From the NCBI GenBank assembly GCA_044449445.1, contig JBIOIA010000079.1, forward strand, positions 1 through 11,181: a DNA stretch of 11,181 bases. Reading direction: 5' to 3'. This stretch comes from DASXPG01 sp044449445 (GTDB lineage: Bacteria > Gemmatimonadota > Gemmatimonadetes > Gemmatimonadales > JACORV01). Both the position numbers and the translations under genes were made by a program. Positions 1 to 5,513 of the stretch are shown in pieces. Within the stretch, counting starts at the first letter, position 1; each line of letters begins with the position of its first letter. The notes below the pieces were generated by a model. That model had not been told where the DNA came from, made no database searches, and saw only the letters and a program-made list of their open reading frames with translations.

Positions 1-243
1 GTCCTGCATGAGGATGAGGATGCGCTGCAGAGCGTCGTCGTGGACCTCGCGCGCGACCGCTGCGCGCTCCTGCTCCTGGGCGTTGAGCAGGCCGTCGGCA
101 TAGGAGCGATGCAGCGTCACGAAGCGCCGCTGGTAGATGACCAGCGCCGCGCCGAGCGCCAGGAGAATGACGGCGAGCGCCAACCCCGCGCTTATGAAGA
201 CCCAAAAGACCGCGCCGGTACTCGCTGGCACCAAATCCCCCAC
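1..243 (-). CDS. Sensor histidine kinase, HisKA_3 type, N-terminal part only
   Basis: This is the N-terminal 81 codons of a membrane-anchored two-component sensor kinase that continues past the left edge. Reading leftward from a GTG at 243, residues 11-36 form one hydrophobic helix (AVFWVFISAGLALAVILLAL onward) followed by a basic YQRRF stop-transfer stretch. Residues 57-75 then read EQERAAVAREVHDDALQRI, the DHp H-box of the HisKA_3 (NarX/UhpB/DesK-like) class, with His68 as the expected phospho-acceptor. The catalytic ATPase domain and any partner regulator lie outside the window; this class usually pairs with LuxR/NarL-type regulators. The start is uncertain: GTG 243, TTG 234 and GTG 231 are all possible, and none has a clear Shine-Dalgarno. 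All three lie inside the 3' end of the 7-TM gene (overlap about 40-52 nt), which suggests translational coupling. No extracytoplasmic sensor domain is visible, so the 7-TM neighbour could supply the sensing (inference). Confidence 0.88.
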   Translation of the reverse strand, partial: MGDLVPASTGAVFWVFISAGLALAVILLALGAALVIYQRRFVTLHRSYADGLLNAQEQERAAVAREVHDDALQRILILMQD

Positions 244-851
244 GACATGAGAATGAACGCCGCGATGTCCGTATACGCTCGAGAAACATACGCCCACCAC
301 ACCCAATCCTCATGGGTCGCAAGGAACGCGTCCGCAAATACGGGCACCGAGACGTATCCGAGCCAAAACAGCGACATTCCGAGGCAGATCCAGAACCAGT
401 CCTGCCGGGCCAGGGGCGCCCGGCTCAGCAGCGTGCGATGCACCAGCGTGTGCAACGACGCCGCGAGGGCGAGCAGCGCCAGGGGAGGCGCCATCCAGCG
501 CGAGAACGTGACAGTCGGGTCGGTGAGCATCAACACCGAAACGACGAGCGCACCGACGACCGGGATCGCCAGCGAGTACGCAAGGCGCAGGTATTCGGTC
601 GGCTGCCACAAGCTGAGCACCCAGAGCGTGAGAAAGACCTCGATCGGCCTCGTGACGTACGACAGCCACAGGTTGTTCCCAAGCAACTTCGCCATGACCA
701 GCGCCAGCATGTCCGTGCCGATGAGGATCAAGCACCAAACTACGACCCGGGGGTACGGGACCGGCTTGTGCCGGCCCCGCACCGCGAACGCGGCGACGAT
801 GGGCAGTGCCTGGGATGCAGCCTGCACGAACATTACCCGCGCGATCGCCAT
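192..851 (-). CDS. Seven-TM integral membrane protein of unknown family
   Basis: This 219-residue protein is almost entirely hydrophobic. I count seven likely membrane helices, at about residues 7-24, 36-57, 62-82, 91-110, 121-142, 152-172 and 186-208. Loops are short and contain Trp/Arg-rich junctions (RGRHKPVPYPR after helix 1, SRAPLARQDW before helix 6). No transporter, protease or kinase motif is recognised, so function is unknown. The ATG at 851 lies 17 nt after the stop of the small Cys-motif gene. A GGGGGT stretch stands about 12 nt upstream, rather far for a ribosome binding site. Its 3' end overlaps the start of the histidine kinase gene. The tight order small protein, 7-TM protein, kinase suggests a shared role, most simply as membrane input module for a kinase that has just one TM helix of its own. 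That role is inference; a transporter or unrelated co-transcribed protein is possible. Confidence 0.82.
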   Translation of the reverse strand: MAIARVMFVQAASQALPIVAAFAVRGRHKPVPYPRVVVWCLILIGTDMLALVMAKLLGNNLWLSYVTRPIEVFLTLWVLSLWQPTEYLRLAYSLAIPVVGALVVSVLMLTDPTVTFSRWMAPPLALLALAASLHTLVHRTLLSRAPLARQDWFWICLGMSLFWLGYVSVPVFADAFLATHEDWVWWAYVSRAYTDIAAFILMSWGIWCQRVPARSFGSS

Positions 852-868
852 CGTCTAGAAAGACCCCC

Positions 869-1231
869 CTAGCTGTCGAGCGCGCTGTCCATCGGGCACA
901 TCGGCGGGCACGGGAATGCCTCCTCGGCCAGCTCGCCCTCGTCCATGTCGTTGCCGAAGCTGTCCACGCCGACCATCACCAGCGTAATCTGGCCGCTGGG
1001 CTTCTGCGCGTAGTACGCGCGGATGCCGCTGCAGCCGTCCTGCGCCAGGATCCGGTCGAACGCCACGCGCGTGAACGCGGACGCCGAGATGTTGCCCGGG
1101 TGCGCCTTCTTGTAGCGCGCGATCAGGTCCCGCGCCTCTGTCATTCCGACTTCATGATCGTACGTCGGCCACACCTTCTCAGTCGAGTCCGGCACGGCCA
1201 CGGGCGTCGCAACTGCAGAATTCTGCAACAT
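869..1231 (-). CDS. Small conserved-looking protein with C-terminal CPPMC motif
   Basis: This is a 120-residue soluble protein of unknown function. I chose ATG 1231 because an excellent Shine-Dalgarno (GGAGGT, 1244-1239) sits 7 nt upstream; the longer open frame back to a GTG at 1390 reads through low-complexity sequence and a hairpin and lacks such a site. The N-terminal 25 residues look unstructured. Next comes a helical segment (EARDLIARYKKAHP, residues 32-45), then GCSGIRAYYA (66-75), a strand-like VMVGVDSFGNDM (85-96), an acidic DEGELAEEA, and a final CPPMCP (108-113). Cys67, Cys108 and Cys112 are the only cysteines; the CPPMC pair could bind a metal or form a disulfide. From memory, short proteins with the pattern GC-x-GIR-x-YY / VGVD-x-x-GND / CPP-x-C occur in Bacteroidota and other phyla, but I cannot verify this here. 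It is first in a likely operon with the 7-TM protein and the kinase. Confidence 0.8.
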   Translation of the reverse strand: MLQNSAVATPVAVPDSTEKVWPTYDHEVGMTEARDLIARYKKAHPGNISASAFTRVAFDRILAQDGCSGIRAYYAQKPSGQITLVMVGVDSFGNDMDEGELAEEAFPCPPMCPMDSALDS

Positions 1232-1238
1232 GATGACT

Positions 1239-1244
1239 ACCTCC
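1239..1244 (-). promoter_or_regulatory. Strong Shine-Dalgarno of the small CPPMC protein
   Basis: On the minus strand GGAGGT is followed by a 7-nt spacer (AGTCATC) and ATG 1231. It is the best ribosome binding site in the window and fixes the start of the 120-residue protein. Confidence 0.8.
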
Positions 1245-1306
1245 AAATGAGGGTGGTGAGGAACGTCACAACACGCGGGAAAAGGTCGCGCAGACTGGAG
1301 TCGCTG

Positions 1307-1330
1307 GACACTAGGGGTTGCCCCAGTGTC
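1307..1330. repeat. Inverted repeat, 10-bp stem, in the divergent intergenic region
   Basis: GACACT-A-GGGG (1307-1317), a TTG loop (1318-1320) and CCCCAGTGTC (1321-1330) form a perfect 10-bp stem broken only by one bulged A. It sits in the 217-nt non-coding stretch 1232-1448, about 63 nt upstream of the small protein's Shine-Dalgarno on the minus strand and 118 nt upstream of the enoyl-CoA hydratase start on the plus strand. Neither strand has a T-tract after it, so it is not a standard terminator. It could be an operator palindrome or a 5'-UTR hairpin of the minus-strand operon. The rest of 1232-1448 shows no gene and no convincing promoter boxes. Confidence 0.6.
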
Positions 1331-1448
1331 GCGGCCCAACTCTTGTATTTGTAGGGAGATCGGACGCCTGTCTGTGGGGGTTTCCTGCACCCCTGTGGCC
1401 GCTTCCGCGCACGCTGGCGCGGGACGCGGGCGCGGCTAGTTTTCGGCC

Positions 1449-2231
1449 ATGAGCTACCAGACCCTGCTGCTCGACGTCCGCGATCAGATCGCGGTCCTCA
1501 CCGTCAATCGCCCCGACAAGCTCAACGCGCTGAACGACCAGGTCGTCACGGACCTGGCGCAGGCGGCCGCCGAGCTGAAGGCCGACGCCGCGGTGCGCGG
1601 CGTCATCCTGACAGGCGCCGGCCCCAAGGCGTTCATCGCGGGGGCCGACATCGGCGACCTCGCGAAGCAGGGCGTCATGGACGGCCGGGCGCGAGCCCTC
1701 AAGGGCCAGCGCATGCTGGAGAGCTTCGAGCGGATGGGGAAGCCCGTGCTCGCCGCGGTGAACGGGTTCGCGTTAGGCGGCGGGTGCGAGCTGGCGATGG
1801 CCTGCCACATCCGGATCGCGAGCGAGAACGCCCGGTTCGGCCAGCCCGAGGTCGGCCTCGGCATCACGCCGGGCTACGGCGGGACCCAGCGCCTGCCGCG
1901 CATCGTGGGCAAGGGCAACGCGCTCTACATGCTGCTCACGGGCGAGCACGTGGGCGCGCAGGACGCGCTCCGGATCGGGCTGGTGAGCAAGGTCGTGCCC
2001 CAGGACCAGCTCATGGCCGAGGCGCAGAAGCTGATGAAGACGATCGTGGCCAAGGGGCCGGTCGCGCTCGCGCTCACGATGGAGGCCGTGGACCGGGGGC
2101 TCGAGACGACGCTCGAGGAAGGGCTCCGGATCGAGGCCGACGCGTTCGGCCTGGTCGCCAGCACGAGCGACATGAAAGAAGGGCTGACGGCGTTCCTGGA
2201 GAGGCGCGCGGCCAGGTTCACGGGGACCTGA
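1449..2231 (+). CDS. Enoyl-CoA hydratase (crotonase superfamily)
   Basis: This 260-residue protein has the usual single-domain crotonase length and would hydrate trans-2-enoyl-CoA to 3-hydroxyacyl-CoA in beta-oxidation or a related pathway. The N-terminal NRPDKLNAL (20-28), the CoA-binding and oxyanion-hole segment IAGADI (63-68), and GGGCELAMACHIRIAS (110-125) are all present. Both acid/base glutamates of true hydratases are there: Glu114 in GGGCE and Glu134 in FGQPEVGLG, matching Glu144 and Glu164 of the rat mitochondrial enzyme. This favours hydratase over an isomerase or hydrolase, although chain-length specificity cannot be read. The ATG at 1449 gives the standard N-terminus (SYQTLLLDVRDQIAVLTVNR), with no clear Shine-Dalgarno before it. 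Its stop directly abuts the ATG of the lipoprotein gene, so the two are probably co-transcribed, with no obvious functional link. A rare Leu TTA codon at 1773-1775 lies within one copy of the CGTTAGGCG word. Confidence 0.95.
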   Translation: MSYQTLLLDVRDQIAVLTVNRPDKLNALNDQVVTDLAQAAAELKADAAVRGVILTGAGPKAFIAGADIGDLAKQGVMDGRARALKGQRMLESFERMGKPVLAAVNGFALGGGCELAMACHIRIASENARFGQPEVGLGITPGYGGTQRLPRIVGKGNALYMLLTGEHVGAQDALRIGLVSKVVPQDQLMAEAQKLMKTIVAKGPVALALTMEAVDRGLETTLEEGLRIEADAFGLVASTSDMKEGLTAFLERRAARFTGT

Positions 2232-2615
2232 ATGCGCGCCGGCGCGGCCGCTGCCATCCTGCTGCTCGCTTGCTGCACGGATCCGCGCGCGCGTCCCGTG
2301 GCTCCCATCGTCCAGCTCAGCTTCGCCCCAGGCTTCCGGCTCAAGAGCCCCGGCAGCGTCGTTGCCTCGCTCTACCTGTTCGACGAGGACGGCCTCGATT
2401 CGCTCGATGTCTCGGTGCGGAGCGCCGACTCGGCCCTCGTGGGAGACTCGATCACCCTCTTCGGAGGCGATCAGGAGCTGACTCTGCCGGTCAGCTGGCA
2501 GGTCCCCTCGGGCATCCCGATCGGCACCGCCGTGACCCTCATCGCGAGGGCCAGGGACTTCAAGGGATTCATCACGGCGGACACCGCGCACCTGAGCGTC
2601 CAGGACACCATTTAG
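2232..2615 (+). CDS. Small predicted lipoprotein with an Ig-like domain
   Basis: This is a 127-residue predicted lipoprotein of unknown function. A very short signal peptide (MRAGAAAAILLLAC) ends in a lipobox LLAC, making Cys14 the likely lipidated residue, although Cys15 follows directly. The mature part looks like one beta-sandwich domain: alternating hydrophobic strands (VVASLYLFDEDGLDSLDVSV, ITLFGGDQELTLPVSW, GTAVTLIARARDF) ending in ITADTAHLSVQD, a pattern typical of bacterial Ig-like or cadherin-like repeats. The ATG begins at the base right after the upstream TGA, so translation is probably coupled to the enoyl-CoA hydratase. It resembles the lipoprotein encoded at 2691-3137 in length, order of strands and the ARD...TADTAHLSV / ARD...VTDTVTVTV ending. 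The two may be diverged duplicates. A hairpin follows it at 2649-2672. Confidence 0.8.
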   Translation: MRAGAAAAILLLACCTDPRARPVAPIVQLSFAPGFRLKSPGSVVASLYLFDEDGLDSLDVSVRSADSALVGDSITLFGGDQELTLPVSWQVPSGIPIGTAVTLIARARDFKGFITADTAHLSVQDTI

Positions 2616-2648
2616 GACCCCTCTCCGGCACCCTGCCAGACCCCCCTT

Positions 2649-2672
2649 AAACCCTTGTTATTTCAGGGGTTT
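2649..2672. terminator. Hairpin, possible weak intrinsic terminator
   Basis: AAACCCTTG (2649-2657) pairs with CAGGGGTTT (2664-2672), with one G-T wobble and a 6-nt loop TTATTT, giving a 9-bp stem. The A3/T3 base of the stem gives only a three-T run on the plus strand. It lies 33 nt after the stop of the first lipoprotein gene, where the enoyl-CoA hydratase transcript might end before the recF operon. Lack of a long T-tract keeps this tentative. Confidence 0.4.
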
Positions 2673-2690
2673 CGGCGTAATTTCCGGGAC

Positions 2691-3137
2691 GTGAAATACG
2701 GTCATCCGAACGCGGCGGTCGGGGCCCGATTTCGTGCGGGCCGTGGCCGCCTTCGCTTTGCGATTTTCTGCTGCGCTATGCTCGCGCTTGCCGGCTGCAA
2801 GGAGAACCTCAGCGTGCCCCATCTGGGCCTCGGTCCCGACACTTCAGGGCCGCTCGTCGTGCTGCATCCGGGGCACGATACGCTGGTCGATTCGGTCGGC
2901 ACGCTGCTCGTGGGCGTCGACGCAAGCGACCCGCTGGGCGTCGGGACGGTGCAGTTCAACATCCTGCCGGCCCACTATGCGATCGATCCCCTGGCGCCTA
3001 ACGACACGCTGTTCGACGGGTCCTTCCCGATCACGCTCGCCGGCTACAAGCACACGGCGTTCAAGTACTGGGTGCTGGCGCGCGACGTCCTCGACCACGA
3101 GACGGTCACGGACACCGTGACCGTGACGGTGCGATAA
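2691..3137 (+). CDS. Second predicted lipoprotein with an Ig-like domain
   Basis: With a GTG start at 2691 this is a 148-residue predicted lipoprotein. A long arginine-rich n-region (GARFRAGRGRLRF) is followed by a hydrophobic core AIFCCAMLALAGC; the lipobox LAGC puts the lipidated Cys at residue 36. The mature part is a single beta-rich domain starting GPLVVLHPGHDTLVDSVG and ending VTDTVTVTVR, again Ig-like, with a layout parallel to the lipoprotein at 2232-2615. The open frame runs back to a TTG at 2655, but that codon lies inside the 2649-2672 hairpin, so GTG 2691 is preferred; there is no strong Shine-Dalgarno for either. Its TAA stop overlaps the probable ATA start of recF (ATAA, 3134-3137). 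The Thr-Val repeat at its C-terminus is encoded by a perfect inverted repeat just before that overlap. Function unknown; the partner of such a cell-envelope protein cannot be inferred from recF. Confidence 0.75.
   Translation: MKYGHPNAAVGARFRAGRGRLRFAIFCCAMLALAGCKENLSVPHLGLGPDTSGPLVVLHPGHDTLVDSVGTLLVGVDASDPLGVGTVQFNILPAHYAIDPLAPNDTLFDGSFPITLAGYKHTAFKYWVLARDVLDHETVTDTVTVTVR
3102..3131. repeat. Two overlapping, mutually exclusive hairpins before recF
   Basis: ACGGTCACGG (3102-3111), loop ACA and CCGTGACCGT (3115-3124) form a perfect 10-bp stem. Its right arm overlaps a second possible stem, CACCGT (3113-3118) with ACGGTG (3126-3131). Both lie in the last codons of the second lipoprotein gene, with the second ending 3 nt before the likely recF start. 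They encode the TVTDTVTVTV tail, so repeated ACC/ACG-GTG/GTC codons may explain them. A role in coupling recF translation is possible. Confidence 0.5.
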
Positions 3138-4204
3138 CCGCGCTCAAGAGCCTCCGCTTCCGCTCGCTGCGCAACCTGGCGGACGCGGACGTGGCGGTGC
3201 CGCCGGGTGGCTGCGTGATCGTCGGGCCGAACGGGCACGGGAAGACGAACCTGATCGAGGCGCTGCTCTACTGCGAGGTGTTCCGCAGCTTCCGCGGCGC
3301 GCAGGACGCGGCGATGGTGCGGTTCGGGGCCGACGGGTTCCACGTCGAGGCGGCGATCGGCAACGGAACCGGCCGCGGGACGAGAGTCGCGGCGGGATAC
3401 GACGCCCGGACGAAACAGAAGAAGGTCACGCTGGACGGCAGCGAGCCGGTGCGGCTCGCGGACGCCATCGGCGCGGTGCGCGGCGTGGTGCTGAGCCCGC
3501 TCGACGCGGCGCTCGTCGCTGGGGAGCCGCGCGGGCGGCGGCGCTACATCGACGTGCTGCTCGCGCTGACGGTGCGCGGCTACCTCGAGGCGCTCACGAA
3601 GTACCGCAAGGCGCTCGCGCAGCGGACCCGCGCGAGCTCGGCCGAGATGCCGGCCTTCGAGCAGGTGCTGGCCGAGGCCGGCCAGGTGCTGTGGACGGCG
3701 CGGCGCGCGTGGGCCGATCGGTGGAGCGGTTCGTACGCGGCGCACTGCGCGGCGATGGGCGAGGCGGGGACGAGCCGCATGACCTACGCGCCGCGGACCG
3801 ACGGCGGCGAGCGCGCGCTGCTCGAGGCGCTGGCGAAGACGCGAGAGAAGGACCGCGCGCTGGGACGGACCAGCGTGGGCCCGCACCGCGATGAGCTGCG
3901 CCTGACGCTGGAAGACCGGCCACTGCGCCACTACGGCTCGGCGGGCCAGCAGCGGACGGCGGCGATCGCGCTGCGGCTGATCGAGGCCGAGGCGATGGCG
4001 GAAACCGGCGCGCCGACCCTGCTCTGCCTCGACGACGCGTTCGCCGAGCTGGACCAGGGCCGCAGCCGAAGCCTCGGCGAGCTGATCGAGGCGAAGGCGC
4101 GTGCGGGGTGGCAGATCGTCGCGGCGGTGCCGAAGGAGGGCGACGTGCCGGAGGTCATCGCTTCGCTGCCGCGCTGGTCCATTCGCGAAGGCAGGATCGC
4201 GTAA
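3134..4204 (+). CDS. recF: DNA replication and repair protein RecF
   Basis: RecF is an SMC/Rad50-like ATPase that binds gapped DNA and, with RecO and RecR, loads RecA at gaps and stalled forks. Numbered from an ATA at 3134, the protein is 356 residues, matching the usual RecF length (about 357 in E. coli). Walker A is GPNGHGKT (31-38), followed by the RecF-typical NLIEALLYCEVFRSFRG. TSVGPHRDEL precedes the ABC signature GSAGQQRTAAIAL (268-280), and Walker B with D-loop is LLCLDDAFAELD (296-307). The N-terminal strand and FRN-type motif (LKSLRFRSLRNLADADV) lie upstream of the first conventional start, GTG 3191, which would remove 19 residues and this conserved strand. The only initiator-like codon upstream is ATA, overlapping the previous TAA as ATAA. 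Either a rare start codon or a base change or error in ATGA is implied; the conservative alternative is 3191-4204. dciA begins immediately after the stop. Confidence 0.93.
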   Translation: MTALKSLRFRSLRNLADADVAVPPGGCVIVGPNGHGKTNLIEALLYCEVFRSFRGAQDAAMVRFGADGFHVEAAIGNGTGRGTRVAAGYDARTKQKKVTLDGSEPVRLADAIGAVRGVVLSPLDAALVAGEPRGRRRYIDVLLALTVRGYLEALTKYRKALAQRTRASSAEMPAFEQVLAEAGQVLWTARRAWADRWSGSYAAHCAAMGEAGTSRMTYAPRTDGGERALLEALAKTREKDRALGRTSVGPHRDELRLTLEDRPLRHYGSAGQQRTAAIALRLIEAEAMAETGAPTLLCLDDAFAELDQGRSRSLGELIEAKARAGWQIVAAVPKEGDVPEVIASLPRWSIREGRIA

Positions 4205-4516
4205 ATGCCGCGACGGGTCGCGAAGCCGCAGCGGGTCTCGGAGCTGCTGAGCCGCTACCTCGCGAAGGCGGGGCTCACCGAGCGCCTTGCCCAGGCCGGC
4301 GTCGTCGAGGCGTGGCCGGCGCTGGTGGGCGAGCGCATCGCGCGCAACACGATGGCCGTGGCGGTGCGGGACGACGGCGTGCTCGTCGTGAAGGTGCGCT
4401 CGGCGCCCTGGGCGCAGGAGCTCCAGTTGATGACACCGCAGGTGATCGCGCGGATCAACGCGGGAAGGACCGACGGCCGGATCAGCGGCATCCACTGGAC
4501 GATCGGCCGTGAGTGA
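4205..4516 (+). CDS. dciA: DciA-like protein (DUF721)
   Basis: This 103-residue protein matches the DUF721/DciA family. DciA proteins assist loading or function of the replicative helicase DnaB in many bacteria that lack DnaC or DnaI. The family pattern is clear: an N-terminal helix (VSELLSRYLAKAGL, 11-24), VVEAWPALVGERIARNT (33-49), containing the family's W-x-x-x-V-G core, then the hydrophobic strand GVLVVKVRSAPWAQELQLM (58-76), where the S-x-x-W-x-x-E-L motif is diagnostic. The ATG follows the recF stop with no gap, and its 3' end overlaps the CHAD gene start by 8 nt, so the three are translated as a coupled block. The recF-DUF721-gyrB order is common across bacteria and supports the call. 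The start is short of basic N-terminal extension seen in some relatives, but within family range. Helicase loading is known for characterised members and inferred here. Confidence 0.88.
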   Translation: MPRRVAKPQRVSELLSRYLAKAGLTERLAQAGVVEAWPALVGERIARNTMAVAVRDDGVLVVKVRSAPWAQELQLMTPQVIARINAGRTDGRISGIHWTIGRE

Positions 4517-5489
4517 GCATCCGGCGATCGCGCCGGCCGAGCCCCTCACGGTGCTCGAGGCGACCTCGCAGGTCGTCGCCGAGCAGCGCCGCGAGCTGAA
4601 GCGCCAGGGCAAGGCGGTCCGCCGGAACGAGGATCCCGAAGCGGTCCACCAGATGCGCGTGGCGACGCGCCGGCTGCGCACCGCGCTGCGCGCGCTCCAC
4701 GGCCACGTGCGCGCGCCGAAGCGCCTCGGCAAGGAGCTTGCGTGGCTCGCGCGCAAGCTGGGTCGCGTGCGCGACGACGACGTGATCCTCGCGCTGCTGG
4801 GTGGCAGGACGCTCAAGGGCCCTGCGAGCGAGGAGCGCACCCGGCTCGCGCGGCTGGTGCGTCGGCTGACGACGCGGCGCGACAAGCATCGCGCGGCGCT
4901 GGTCGAGGCGACCGGGCGCGGGAGGTACCGCCGGCTGCTGGACGACCTGGCCTCCTTCGCGGCCGAGCCGCTGGCGGCGCAGGCCGAGCAGGCGATGGCG
5001 TCACGGGCGCTGGCCGAGGTCAGCGAGCGACTGGGAGAGGCGGTGGCGAAGAGCGCGGGCATGATCGAGCCGTCGCCGGCCGACGAGTCGCTGCACGATC
5101 TCAGGATCGCGTTCAAGCGCCTGCGGTACGCGCTCGACTTCCACGCCGAAGCGTGCGGCCTGGCCTATGACGTCGAACGACGGCTCGCCCGGCAGATGCA
5201 GGACGTGCTCGGCGAGATCCACGATCGCGACCTGCTGCTGGGCTGGCTGAAGGACGGCAAGGGCGCGTTCCGCGGCCCGTGGCCGCGTCTGGAATCGCGG
5301 CTGGTGGCGGAGCGGGCGCGGCTGTTCCGGCGGTTCCTGCGCCTCAGGCGGGAGTGGACGGAGCGCACGCGCGAAGAACCGGCCGTGGCGCCGCTCGAAG
5401 AACCGCGGTTCGTGCACCTCGAGCCGCAGCCGGTGACGCTGCGGTTGGTACGCGGCAGCAAGCACGTCGCAAGCACGCTCGTCATATGA
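4509..5489 (+). CDS. CHAD domain-containing protein
   Basis: This 326-residue protein is a CHAD (conserved histidine alpha-helical domain) protein, a helical fold that binds inorganic polyphosphate and in some bacteria targets proteins to polyphosphate granules. The two internal halves are visible: VHQMRVATRRLRTALRAL (46-63) and LHDLRIAFKRLRYALDF (195-211), each with the conserved H-x-x-R followed by K/R-R-x-R. Each is followed by an LG-x-x-x-D-x-D segment (LGRVRDDDV, 84-92; LGEIHDRDLLLGWL, 234-247). No CYTH domain precedes it, so it is a stand-alone CHAD protein rather than a triphosphatase fusion. About 65 residues after the second half are extra, rich in Arg and Pro, of unknown role. GTG 4509 overlaps the end of dciA by 8 nt; gyrB follows after 24 nt. 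Its position inside a replication gene block is unusual. The domain is clear, the cellular role is not. Confidence 0.9.
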   Translation: MSEHPAIAPAEPLTVLEATSQVVAEQRRELKRQGKAVRRNEDPEAVHQMRVATRRLRTALRALHGHVRAPKRLGKELAWLARKLGRVRDDDVILALLGGRTLKGPASEERTRLARLVRRLTTRRDKHRAALVEATGRGRYRRLLDDLASFAAEPLAAQAEQAMASRALAEVSERLGEAVAKSAGMIEPSPADESLHDLRIAFKRLRYALDFHAEACGLAYDVERRLARQMQDVLGEIHDRDLLLGWLKDGKGAFRGPWPRLESRLVAERARLFRRFLRLRREWTERTREEPAVAPLEEPRFVHLEPQPVTLRLVRGSKHVASTLVI

Positions 5490-5502
5490 ACGGAAAACCC
5501 TG

Positions 5503-5508
5503 AAGGGG
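5503..5508 (+). promoter_or_regulatory. Ribosome binding site of gyrB
   Basis: AAGGGG lies 5 nt (TAACG) before ATG 5514, in the 24-nt gap after the CHAD gene stop. It supports the 643-residue start and suggests that gyrB initiates independently of upstream translation. Confidence 0.6.
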
Positions 5509-5513
5509 TAACG

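Noticed and set aside
1318..1351. Possible plus-strand promoter TTGCCC / TTGTAT before the enoyl-CoA hydratase
   Set aside because: The boxes match poorly and the spacing is 19 bp; the AT-rich patch alone is not enough.
1232..1390. N-terminal extension of the small protein back to a GTG at 1390
   Set aside because: The extension has no convincing ribosome binding site, covers a hairpin, and has low-complexity composition, whereas ATG 1231 has GGAGGT at ideal spacing.
1377..1393. Small inverted repeat GGGGT ... ACCCC in the divergent intergenic region
   Set aside because: The 5-bp stem with a 7-nt loop is too weak to call a regulatory element.
2655..2683. Promoter with -35 TTGTTA (2655-2660) and -10 TAATTT (2678-2683), 17-bp spacing
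   Set aside because: Only four and three of six bases match the consensus and the boxes overlap the hairpin; it would imply a leaderless GTG start at 2691, which is attractive but unsupported.
2655..2690. TTG 2655 as start of the second lipoprotein
   Set aside because: The codon lies inside the stem of the 2649-2672 hairpin, and the signal peptide is complete from GTG 2691.
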